Below, in pieces: positions 36,201 through 46,396 of a DNA stretch of 64,000 bases. Positions within the stretch are counted from its first letter, which is position 1; the number at the start of each line of letters is the position of its first letter. The stretch spans positions 1 through 64,000 of the forward strand of contig MEDY01000018.1 in the NCBI GenBank assembly GCA_001724265.1, written 5' to 3'. Under the pieces are notes generated by a model that saw nothing but the letters and a program-made list of their open reading frames with translations, was not told the DNA's origin and made no database searches. A program made the translations under genes and the position numbers. The DNA is from Rhizaria sp. SCN 62-66. Its lineage: Eukaryota; Rhizaria, unplaced.

Positions 36201-39147
36201 TAAGTAGGCGGCGGCGGAGGCACGTTGTTGCGCGCACGACGCCGAAGCCGCTGCCCCTTAGACGTGCCGCCAGGGGTCGCACTTACATCGCCAGACGCCG
36301 CAGCAGCGTTGGCGGTGCTGTTGTTGCTGGATTGTTGTTGCAGAGAGGGCTGGCGACTCATGTTCTGGCCCTGTAGCTGCGACTGCTGCTGCTGCTGCTG
36401 CTGCAGGAACAGCTGCTGCTGCTGATACAGCGACAACGACGACTGCTGGCGCCCCAGCGACGGCTGCTGCTGCCCGATCGACGGCTGCTGCTGCAGCGAC
36501 GGCTCGCGGGACAGCGGCCCGCGCTGCCCTAATAGCGACTGCGATGGCGTGAGCCCGCCCCCGCTGCCGTACTGCCCAGCGGCGTAGGCCGCGAACGCTG
36601 CCGGCAGCGGCGGCGGCGCCGGGGCCCCGGACGAGTGACCGTGAGCAGCAGAGTGACCGTGGGCGCCCGTGGTGCTGCTCTCCCGGGTGATGCCGCCGAC
36701 GACGCCGCCGCCGGCAGCGCGGCGGCGGCCGAGGCGGCCGCGAGCGTTGGTGCGCGTGGCACTGCTGTTCGCAGCAATAGGGGGGCTGCTACCACCAGCA
36801 ACAGCGCCAGCGCCAGCGCCAGTGACTGTGTTGCTGCTGTTGTCAGCGATGTGCATGGTTGCACCAAACACGCTCTTTCTAGGAGATGCGGTGCTACTAC
36901 TGTTGTTGCCGTTAGTGTTGGTGTTGTTGTTTTGGTCATAATCACGTTCACTATTACGACCAGAGCCAGTGCCAGAGCCAGTGCCAGTGCCAGCGTCGCC
37001 GTTGCCAGCGCCGTTGTCGCCGCCGCCGCGATTATTGTCGCCGTCGTCGTCATCATCGATGCCGTCGTTGTTGTCACCGTGAGAAGCAGCCCAAGACTCC
37101 TGCCTACGCGGCGACGACAGCGCCTCGTTGTTGTTCGTCACGACTGGCGTGGGTGTGAGGGTGTCCGCGTTGACGATCTCAGTGCCGCCGACAATGCCGG
37201 CGCCCGTGAGACCTTTCTCCTCGAGCGCCTGTTTGGCCAGTGCCTCTAAGGCAAACTGCTGCATCTTCTCCAGCTCTTGGTTCTTGCACATCTCGAAACG
37301 GATGTAGACGACGGCCGTGATGAGTGACACCAGGAAGATGCCGCCGATCATCTCCAACAGCACGAAAAAGATCTCTGAGTAGCGCGATGACACGGCGGCC
37401 GTCTCATACATGATATCTGTCCAGCCTTCCTTTGACACGACGATAATAGTGGTGACGAAGGCGAAAAACACGTTATCGAACGTTGTGAGGCCCATGTTGG
37501 GGTTTTGCCCATAGTCAGCGCAGAACTGGTAGCTCTTGTCGCAGTGGTACGCGCCGGCCGTGTGGCCGCACAGCACGCTCGTCTCGGGGATGCCCGTGTT
37601 GATCTCGTAGCAGCGGTTACGGTACGCGCCGGCAAAGAGCTGCATGCCGACAAGCCCGAAGATGAGAAAGATGAACGTCAGTAAGAGGAGGACGTCGACG
37701 AGGTTGGGCATGGTGGCGAGGAGCGCGGTGATGAGAATACGCATGCCCGGCACGGCGCGAATGCTGCGCAGCGGGCGGAGCACGCGGAGGGCGCGGATAG
37801 CAGTCAGGTTGCCGATAGACGGGACTAAGGTGAGATATGATAAAACGACGACGAGGAAATCGATGATGTTCCAAGGGTCACGGATGTAAGAGTGCTTGCC
37901 GTTGTACAGAAAACCCATGGCAATAACCTTGATGATCATTTCGAGCGTGAATAGAGTCGTGAAAACGTATTCGGCCGCCTGAAACACCTCAGCACCTGTT
38001 GTAACATAGCACAAAGAGAAAATATACACCTAGTGAGGATCATGGCAGATGAAACTGAGGTATTGCATTTGAATCAAAGATATATTATAAATTTACGAGT
38101 GACTCATAACAGTGGGGATATATACCTCATCGGACGAAGAGTTTGTTTGTGAAGCGTACCTGTGGAGCCGGCAGGATAGCCGATATCCGCCGCCAAAAAT
38201 GCGCAATTCGCGATGACAACGAGCAGCGAGACAATGTCAAACCAGCGCTGGTCTGCGATGTGCATGCAAACCCTGCGTAGCGGATTTGCCTTGGTGAAGA
38301 AAAACAGCGACCGTGGGCCGAAATGTGTGCGGCGCTTCTTCATCTGCTTGAGGATGCGTTTGAGGTCCTTCTTGCGGGTAGTGTCACTGTTGCGGGAGGC
38401 GGCTGAAAGGCGCGACGAGCCGTGCTGCGACTGGGATCCCGAGTGCGGGGAGTGTGACCGGCTGCGGCTGCCGTTGCCCCCGCCGCCGCTGCCACCGCCG
38501 CCGCCGCCGCTGCCGCCGCTGTTGCGGCTGTTGCGGCTGTTACGGCTGTTGAGGCTGTGAGTGTTCTGCGTCTGCTGCTGGGGGTTGGTGCTGCGACTAT
38601 TGGTATTCGCGGTCGTCGCGGGGTGAGACAGAGAGCCCCCGGGGGACGGTGACCGGTGATCGGAGTCCAACGCCACTGACCCACCACCGGCTGCCGTTGC
38701 ATCAGCGTCACTAGCGCCTGCATTCGCGATTGGGTTAGCGTTTGCATCGAGGGTGCGCGTACGGTCGCGGCCGCGGGTGCGGACGCGCGAGGGTGGCGAC
38801 AGCGGCAGCGCAGTCATCTCAATATCGCCGGCACCGCCGGCGGCGCTACTGTTGCTGCTGCTGCTGTTGGCGAGAAGGTTGCCGCTGTGCTGCGAGTTCT
38901 GGGGGGGAGCGTCGGGGCCCATCGGCGGGCCCTCACCCACGAGCGACATCGGGGAACTCGGGGTACGCGCTGCGGAAGTGAAAGTAGTGCGAATGTGTTT
39001 TAAAGTGCGTGTCCAATCTGAAAAAGTGCAATTTGCTTGGCTAGAAGAAAGGAAGGATGCTGCCGAGAGGCGGGAAGTGTGGCGGAGTAAAGGTGTGTCA
39101 AGGGAGGAGGATGAGCGTCTTCGAAAGAGATGCAGTGAGATAGGCAT
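21296..39147 (-). CDS. Giant four-domain voltage-gated Ca2+ channel-like protein (EEEE filter)
   Basis: Three exons: 39147-38160, 37995-31466 and 31333-21296 (donors GTACGC and GTAGGC), giving 5,851 aa and a TAA stop. It is a Cav/Nav-type 24-TM channel. Domain I begins ANPLRRVCMHIADQRWFDI and crosses intron 1. Each S4 has spaced Arg, e.g. IRALRVLRPLRSIR (I) and FRVFRVFRVFRLLKR (IV). Pore filters are SKEGW (I), TAENW (II), TFEMW (III) and TGESW (IV), i.e. EEEE, as in Ca2+-selective channels. After domain IV come a Cav-like pre-IQ stretch (APLGFAEDP…) and an IQ-like helix (VFQRALRRATTAFRKRR). I see no alpha-interaction (beta-subunit) motif in the I-II linker. Low-complexity linkers (about 820 aa I-II, 1,750 aa II-III) and a 540-aa turret in domain III explain the size. 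An alternative start is Met67 (38949). Confidence 0.93.
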
Positions 39148-39550
39148 GATAGCTTAGACAATATAATTAAAATAAAACGTAAAAATGCATTATACTATCT
39201 GATTATAATACTCGCACAAACTCTTGACGGATTGAAGCGGGTGTAAATCGACGTCGCATTTGAATTTCAGTCGCGGAGAAACCAACTCCCCTCTCCAACG
39301 CCTCCTCCATGGGTCTCTCTGCACCTCATCAAAAATAACGATATATCCATGTAATAAACGTGGTTTGTTTGTATTTTTGCGTCACGATGGTTAAATTTGC
39401 GTGTACATACTATACTTAAACTATATCTTATTCTGCTACGATCCTCCTCTATTTCTCATCTCTGTCCGACGACGTCGTCGCCTCCCCTTCGCCCCTCGCG
39501 AACACCACACAACAACGCTCCCCCCAGCAGCGCTAACCCGACGTGTCATC
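39148..39550. promoter_or_regulatory. Divergent promoter region
   Basis: A 403-bp spacer lies between the channel and ARM-repeat start codons. ATATAATT lies at 39161-39168, only about 15 bp from the first channel ATG, which favours Met67 as the real start. A TATACTTAAACTATATC stretch lies near 39410-39426. Confidence 0.4.
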
Positions 39551-41134
39551 ATGGTCCGCGGCCAGATTATTTTCGGCGACCGCCTCCTTACCGCGCTGAA
39601 CGCGGCCCTGGCGTCCCCGCCGCCCAAAAACCGTGCGGCTTGGAAAACCTTCAACAAGATCTGTGACGCCGCCTCCGACGAGGACATGACGCGCGTACTC
39701 ACATCAACGGTCATCGCCCGCCTCCACGAGACGCTCCAGAGCGGTGACCTTGACACAGTGCACTGCGGCATTCGCGCGCTGGGTGCCATCGCGCTCACGG
39801 CCGACGCCGCGTGCAAAGACATCATCTGGACCGAGGCGACTCTCACGCTGCTGCGGAACGCCGCTAATACGCGGTGTGACGCCATTCTCAGCAAAGCCGC
39901 GCTCGACGCCGCCGAGGCCGCGCAGCAGAAGCATCGCAAGCGCGGCGGTGGCGGGGGTCTGCTGGTGCTGTCGTCCGGCGCGTGGAACAGTGATCTGAAT
40001 TTCTTCTGCGATTTCTTCTGGCTGGTAAGCAATCTCGCTGCCATCCGCTGCGTTGTGCCGCGGCTGCTCGCGCACTCGGTGTTCGGGGACGCCCCGGCGC
40101 TACTGGCGCGCGCACGGCTGTACAACGCGAAGCGCGGCAAGAAGAACAGCGGCGACAACGGTGGCGATAAGGACGCCGGTGACGACGGTGATGAGGGCAA
40201 CGGCAACTGCGCCGACACCAGTGACCAGTACGATAGCGATGCCGAGCATGACAATGACGACGATGCGACGGTCATGCGGTCTGCGCACCCCGGTTTGCGG
40301 TGCGTTAACGAGCTCGTGTTTGCTGTTTCTAACGCGCTAGAGGTCGATCCTTACGGCAACGACCCATACCAGTCCAACGACACTGACGACAATGATGATG
40401 ACAACAACGACAATGATGATCACGGCGATGATACTGGTGACTGTGCTAGTGGTAAAGAAGAAGACGACGTTGGCGACTGTGGGAGCACTAAGGCTGCCAA
40501 GACTAAGTGGGTTCACTACTTACACTCGAGCGGTGTCATCGCCCTGTTCGCCCGTTTCCTCAGCATTATGTCCCGCCTGCCTGCTGTCGACGAGAGCGAC
40601 TCACACGAGTTTACGGAGTTTCACCTCAAAGCCTACCGCGTTATTGTCCGCGATCTCCTTTCGGGCATTGCGCTGCCAATCGCCAAGGCCGAGGCCGCGC
40701 GCGCTACAAAAAATAGCAAAAACAATAATAACTACAAGAGCATGAGCGGCGCCCCCGAAAACACTAATGGTGAGTCAGCGCCGCCGCCTCAAAACGACTT
40801 GATGGCGGAGTTCGTCGCGCTGGGCGGGCTCGAGACCGTGCGCTTCGCGGTCATGGCCGGGCCCAACGTGGCGAGTGACCGTGAGCGGCTGCTCCGCGAG
40901 GTCGGCTGCGAGGCGCCGGCGGTGGACGCGCTGCGGCCGTACTTAGCCGCGGAGGACGCGGGCCGGCAGCAACAGCAGCGGCTGCAGTTCGGTATGGGGA
41001 ATGATAACGCCGATCTCGTCGGGGACTGCTATATCGCGGCCCGGGAGCTGTTGAGCAAGTTCGTGCTGCCTACCACGGGCGGCTCCGTCGACTCGCTGTA
41101 CAAGACCGTTGTGGCCGGCAGCAAGAGGCGCTAA
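39551..41134 (+). CDS. ARM-repeat protein, importin-alpha-like
   Basis: This is a 527-aa intronless protein ending TAA. The start at 39551 (MVRGQIIFGDRLLTAL) is the first ATG of the frame. Residues about 45-115 and 135-185 contain armadillo-type helices: TVIARLHETLQSGDLDTVHC, GIRALGAIALTADAACKDII and FFWLVSNLAAIRCVVPRLLA, the last matching the importin-alpha pattern of conserved Trp and Asn in helix 3 (W-x-x-SN-x-x). A long Asp/Asn-rich acidic insert divides the N-terminal repeats from a C-terminal part with more helical repeats (SSGVIALFARFLSIM, LMAEFVALGGLETVRFAV). The importin-beta-binding N-terminus is missing, so cargo transport is uncertain; a general scaffold is equally possible. Confidence 0.6.
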   Translation: MVRGQIIFGDRLLTALNAALASPPPKNRAAWKTFNKICDAASDEDMTRVLTSTVIARLHETLQSGDLDTVHCGIRALGAIALTADAACKDIIWTEATLTLLRNAANTRCDAILSKAALDAAEAAQQKHRKRGGGGGLLVLSSGAWNSDLNFFCDFFWLVSNLAAIRCVVPRLLAHSVFGDAPALLARARLYNAKRGKKNSGDNGGDKDAGDDGDEGNGNCADTSDQYDSDAEHDNDDDATVMRSAHPGLRCVNELVFAVSNALEVDPYGNDPYQSNDTDDNDDDNNDNDDHGDDTGDCASGKEEDDVGDCGSTKAAKTKWVHYLHSSGVIALFARFLSIMSRLPAVDESDSHEFTEFHLKAYRVIVRDLLSGIALPIAKAEAARATKNSKNNNNYKSMSGAPENTNGESAPPPQNDLMAEFVALGGLETVRFAVMAGPNVASDRERLLREVGCEAPAVDALRPYLAAEDAGRQQQQRLQFGMGNDNADLVGDCYIAARELLSKFVLPTTGGSVDSLYKTVVAGSKRR

Positions 41135-42078
41135 GCGAGACGCTTATCGGAGTCGTTTGGTCCCGAGTGGGATTGAATGTGTGGGTCGACTAGGTGATGT
41201 CTATATTATTTTTTGAGATGTTGAGATGAATTTCTTGTTTTACTTGTATCTCTTGGGTATGTCTGTGGGTAATGCGTGTGTTTTTAATGATCAATTTTGG
41301 TTTTTGTGTTTTGCAGTCGACAACACAGCGTTTGCATGATTGTAACTGCACTTTTCCCTTTACTCTTGTGCGTGGCACTTTTGTTTTTACAATGTAAGAC
41401 TTCGCGTGTACGAAACAATGACAGCGAAAAGCACTACAATTATGCAGTGTGTAAGACGCGCGACCATTTTCTGTGTGATTGCGTGACAAGCACTGCAAGT
41501 TCATTGCTTGACGTATAAAAGTTGTCCATGAGCTCGCCACCTCGTGTAGAAGAAGCAATTTGTGTTTTTCACCAAATTTAGCATCTATACCGATGATTCT
41601 TTGTGTAATATTACATATTATCACTGTGCTATATTTTCAACATCTAATACTTGTGGTATGGTTTACATTTGCATTCTTTTTGTCTATCTTAGCTTATACA
41701 CGTATTTCTTCTACTTAAAACTGGATGGAACCTGCAACATGTTTAACCTTGAGGTCAAGGAAAATCAAAGAAGCACAACATTAAGAACGCACAGACCTCC
41801 ACGAAATACATCAGCATACAACGCCAACATCTAATAGCTAATCCCCAATGCAAGCCACAACAAGCTAACTTGTTCCCATTGTTACACATTGTAATCATTC
41901 TCGTGTTTATTTTTGCTTAACCCAGGCCAAACATGAAAAGAAACACCAAAAATGAATCTCAAGTCTTAACAAATAGATACACTTCACACCGGAAAACCTC
42001 TCTCAATCCAGAGACTCCACACTAACATTCGCTCTCGCGACGTACTTAGATTCGAATCTAAGCAGTACTTAAACCGGC
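41135..42078. other. Convergent 3' spacer
   Basis: 944 bp of AT-rich DNA between the 3' ends of the ARM-repeat and SDS22 genes. An 18-bp perfect palindrome lies at 42045-42062. No other element is recognised. Confidence 0.5.
42045..42062. repeat. Perfect 18-bp palindrome 3' of SDS22
   Basis: CTTAGATTCGAATCTAAG lies 17 nt after the SDS22 stop codon, flanked by GTA and GTAC that could extend it. It may form a short hairpin in the 3' UTR; function unknown. Confidence 0.4.
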
Positions 42079-44165
42079 TCACCGCACGATCTCGTCGGCG
42101 TCGAGCTGCAGCAGCTGCGGCAGCGCGGCGGCAACCTGCGCGCGGTACGCCTTGGCGGCCGGTGTGCCCGCGCCCGCGCCGATCTGCGTCGGCTTGTAGG
42201 TCGGGCCGGCGCCGGCGCAGGGGTTTTGCTCCAGATACACCGTAGTGAGGCTGGGAAGGGTGCGGAGCAGGGGCAGGCACGACAGGTCGGCGATGCGGTT
42301 GTTGTTCATCCAGAGGTCCTCCAGCAGGTCCAGGCCCGCGAGGTTCTCGATCTAGAGAAGAGCAGGACGTGTGTGGTTGAGACGGAGCACGTGTTAGCAG
42401 TGCGCTTTGCTGAATCACAATATCATCATTAAATAACAATAAATCCTCGTAGCAAACATCGAGGGTAAAATAAAATGAATATATCGAAGATCTAAAGCCT
42501 ATTCGTACCTTGGTAATGCGGTTGCCTGCGAGGTCGAGGATCTTAAGTTTCTTCAAGTGTTGGAAACCGTCCATGACCGAGATACCTACGGATTAACACA
42601 CACACAAAAACGACACATGGTCAAAACATATGGACATAAAAGTATCTTTACAGACGGGGTATTTCAGAATGAACGAGATAATAAGGCTTCATCAAAATAT
42701 GAGCGATTTTAAAACTTGTTTCATGTTTTCGTACCGTTGTGGCTGAGGTAGAGCTCCTCGATGTTCTCCAACTCCTTCAGCCCCTCGCCAATCTCAGTCA
42801 GCCGGTTCGCCTGCAAGTGCAGCACGCGGAGCTTCTTGAGAGTCTGAATGCCCTCAATGCGCATGATCTTATTGCGGCCGAGATAGAGCTGCTCGAGGTT
42901 CACCAGCGGGAGCAGGTTCTGCATGACGCGGATACGATTAGAGCCCAGCTCGAGCATCTTGAGCGTCGGCGCAAAGTGAGACAGGTCTCCGATTGCCATA
43001 ATCTTGTTCTCGATCAGGTACAGGTTCTCCAGCTTCGTCGACCCCTCCAGGTTGTCAGTGTATCGCAGCTCGTTGAACGATAAGTCGAGCTCAACCAGCT
43101 CGGTCAGCTGGAGGAAAGGCTTGCCGACGGGCTCGGCGCTCTCCCCGTCGCGGATCCGCTCAAGCGCAGCCTTGACCTTGGGCTTGTCGGCGTCGGCGCC
43201 GAAGACGGACCGCGGCATGCCCTTGGTGAAGCCCAGAGCGTTGGGGGCTTTGGCGTTGGCGGGCATGTGCAGCGGCGTGAGGCGGTTCTCGTACAGGTCG
43301 AGCAGAGTGAGGTTTTTGAGCGCCGAGATACGGTGCAGGTTGACGTTACGAACAACGTTGCAGCGCAGGATGAGTTCGGTGACGGTGTCGACGCAGGCTG
43401 ATGTATCGCCCATGTCGTCGATGCGTTCGTTGGTCATGTCGATGTAGTCGGAGTCAGTCGGCAGCTCGCTCAGAGGGTTGAAGTCGTTGTCAGCCTCGGT
43501 AAACTCGTACGTCTCGCCGTCGTCGTCGGCGGGGGCGGCGGAGGGCTCGATCACGGTCACACCGGAGCGGGCGTCATAGTTTGCGGCGGCGGCAGGGCTG
43601 GTTGGGGTACTGTCAGCGGCGGCGGCGGCGACGGCGTCTGCGATGGGAGTGAGGCCCGTGGCGTTGTTGGCGTGCTTTACGAGGAGAGACGTGTCGACGA
43701 CCTTGATAGGCTTGTCAATCTTCGCGCCAGTAACCTAAACATGTCAAAGGAGTACAAACAAGCCAAGAGAGGCAAGAGCGGACTCAAGGTGAGTGGAACA
43801 TCAAAGGCGACATATATATGTGCTATAATCATACATTTGAGACAAAAAACGCGAAGATGAATATGTAAAAACGATTGATATAAGGTAAAATAAGCATTCG
43901 TTTCGAAGGTGCGTTTGACTGTGTTTTTCTTCGTGATATGTATACGGACCTGCTTGTGGGGCGCGGTGGGGGCCGAGGCATGGGGCGGGTGTGTGGGGCC
44001 GCCAGAGTGCATGTCGTCACCCTCACTGTGCTCGGAACCCGGGGAAATGGGAAATATGGCCTGGTCGTGTGCGTCGAAGGCGTCGGTGGTCGCGACGACG
44101 CCGTCCGCCGCGGCGGCGTTGGCGGCGTTGAGCGATAGGGCAGGGTCCTTGGGCTCGTTCGACAT
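42079..44165 (-). CDS. PPP1R7: SDS22, leucine-rich-repeat regulator of protein phosphatase 1
   Basis: SDS22 binds the PP1 catalytic subunit and controls its maturation and mitotic function. Four exons: 44165-43950, 43734-42735, 42585-42509 and 42351-42079, phases consistent, giving 521 aa and a TGA stop. Donors are GTCCGT, GTACGA and GTACGA. The N-terminal about 110 residues are a low-complexity extension. Then come about ten SDS22-type LRRs, e.g. LENLYLIENKIMAIGDL, LKMLELGSNRIRVMQNL, LEQLYLGRNKIMRIEGI, LRVLHLQANRLTEIGEG, IEELYLSHNGISVMDGF and LKILDLAGNRITKIENL, closing with the LRR cap (TTVYLEQNP…). One LRR is split by a 50-residue insert (NAKAPNALGFTKGMPR…). Human PPP1R7 is 360 aa. Its 5' end faces PITHD1. 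Confidence 0.93.
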
Positions 44166-44573
44166 CAGGGGCTACAGGGCGGCAAACAGGACGCAAGGCC
44201 GCAAAAAGGTGAGATGCGCAAACAAGAGTCAGTAAAACTACTGAGCAGCAGTGTTGCAGATAGAAGCATTGATAGGGTGAAGACCACCTCGCAGAAAACG
44301 CAAGTTGCACGCTTTGCGAGTGCGTTCGGAAGATTGCAAATTGTGAGAGTCTGGATCACAACAGTTTGACCGTCACATAAAACGTCATTAAGATATAATA
44401 GAAGAAACACAAGCTTAGCAACTATAATAATATATGACTCTCTAAAAGTACGATTGTAACTCGATCGACATTATTTCCTTCGCCGCCGATCCCACTCTCT
44501 CAGCGATCCCACCACCACAAATCCTTCCCAGCTCCAGCTCCGCCACTTGCGCCTCGTGACACGCATCTGCATA
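44166..44573. promoter_or_regulatory. Bidirectional promoter of SDS22 and PITHD1
   Basis: A 408-bp spacer lies between diverging start codons. It carries TATAATA at 44394-44400 and TATAATAA at 44423-44430, placed centrally between the genes. Confidence 0.5.
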
Positions 44574-45809
44574 ATGGCCCAGCACATTCACACGCACAAC
44601 TGCGGCTGTGCCGAGGCCGCCAAGGGTCTGGGCGACCTCTACTCACTCTACTCGCAGGTCAAGATGGACGAAGTCGTCACTCTGAACGAAGACACGCCCA
44701 ACTCTGGCCGCGCCGTTATCAAGCCTTTCGCCACGCGCCTCGACAACACGGCCACCGTGGAGAGCTCATGCGACGGCGAGCTCATTTTCCGCATCCCCTT
44801 TGCCGCGGTCGCCAAGCTGAAGGCGATTGTGGTGCGCGGCGCCGATGGGGCCGACCGGGCTCCGGCCAAGATGAAGCTGTACGTAACACAAAACAAGACG
44901 CCTAGCACTATAAGGATCAACACCTTGCGCTAATGTTGGGACTCTTTGGTTTTAAATGTGTATCACATATGCAATATCTAAATTTTGCTGCCTTTACGCA
45001 TATATGCATGAGATAATCTCCTTTTTGATCAAGCCTTTAAGTTGTTCACGATGACACGGAACTCTTGATTCAGACCTTCCATCCTCACAAATCGATATTA
45101 AATCACCTCTTGTGTCGGCAATACGCGTATAGGTGGGTCAATCGTGACGACATTGACTTTAGCAACGCCACCGGTGTCGCCCCGACTCAGGAGATGGCTA
45201 TTCCCTACGATGCCACTGGTGAGAACAAGGTACATTATCCCGCCGAATCAGCAAATATCTGTAATATACCGCATTATCTTCAGCAAAGTATGAGCTCATG
45301 TTTTCTATTTGTGTTTTTGTTGCTTTTCTTTGACAATAGATCCCCGTGAAGCCCGCTCTTTTCACCAACACGTCCAAGCTCACGATATATCTCGCCCGCA
45401 GGTATGTTGTTTCACCGTCTCAAACAAACTGCTCCTGCACATAGTCGAGACCAGAGTAATTTGTACTGAGTTATATGGGCATGCCACTATTGAATTTAGA
45501 ATATAATACTTTGAGTATCAAGCGATTGGCAAACAAGTTGCACGTGTATTCCAATTTTTGTTTGTCATGCTTCGCTCACACGCACACTCACTCTGACTCT
45601 CTCCACTGCTGTGTTGTTTTGTTTCGCTTTGTTTTGTCTTGCGCAGCGATGAGTCTGACGAAGAGCTCAAGCTCGGCTTCCTTGGCCTTTTTGGCCAGCC
45701 CACCAACATCAAGCACGGCATCGTCAACGTCGTGTACGAAGCACGTGCTAACCCCGCCGACTACGAGGCCGAGGACATCAAGAACAAGACCAGCAACTAC
45801 GCCGTGTAA
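44574..45809 (+). CDS. PITHD1: PITHD1, PITH-domain protein
   Basis: Four exons: 44574-44878, 45133-45229, 45340-45401 and 45647-45809, giving 208 aa and a TAA stop (human 211 aa). Donors are GTACGT, GTACAT and GTATGT; all phases agree. The product is a complete PITH domain, the proteasome-interacting fold also found at the TXNL1 C-terminus. The start MAQHIHTHNCGCAEAAKGLG has the His/Cys-rich N-terminus of PITHD1. Spliced landmarks follow family order: GRAVIKPFATRLDNTATVES, DGELIFRIPFAAVAKLKAIV, MKLWVNRDDIDFSNA across the first junction, KLTIYLARSDESDEELKLGF across the third, and GIVNVVYEARANPADYE. The join at 44878/45133 restores the conserved KLW-VN-R-x-D-F segment, which fixes the donor. 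Unlike its neighbours it has no low-complexity insert. The function is poorly defined; it is linked to proteasome and transcription factor regulation. Confidence 0.96.
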
Positions 45810-46396
45810 TGCGATAAGTTTTGCATACAACAAACATGCATAGAACAAACATAAAACATATATATTTTTTTAAACACGTGCTAGCAAGCTCCGATGATGT
45901 GCGAGTGTGAACGAAAAATATTGCTGCAGTTAAGTTCATGAGGGATAATTTATTAGTAGGAACATGGTAGTGCATCAATACAGCACAGAAACAAATACAA
46001 TATAATCGCAACATCATTACAACTAAAATATTCCTTGATATCAAACAAGACCGAGAGTCAAAAACAAACCTGCACGTCAAAGTCCAAAAATGACTCAAGC
46101 CTTCTCAAAGTTCTCGTCTGTCACAACTCATGTGAACTAGTCATACAGTCACAATATTACAGCTACAAGATCACATACACAATAAGCGTATCATATTATT
46201 CTCACGCAATGCCGCATTCACACACTGACATGAACTCTTCCGTGAGAGTTAGTCACCCGGTACCCGGTCGCAGCCAAGCAACAAGCAGTCATGATTTTGA
46301 CCGCCAACTACATCGTTTCATGACCACTTTCAGGTAACGGGTCGCACTCTCTCGCACACCCAGCTGTGATACAACAAGAGAGATTTCACTGTCCAC
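45810..46396. other. Convergent 3' spacer
   Basis: 587 bp, AT-rich, between the 3' ends of PITHD1 and the receptor kinase. Nothing recognisable. Confidence 0.5.

Noticed and set aside
38100-38160. Frame continuing past domain I S1 as a truncated channel
   Set aside because: It is intronic read-through; the GTACGC donor at 38159 joins 37995 in phase and completes the voltage sensor.
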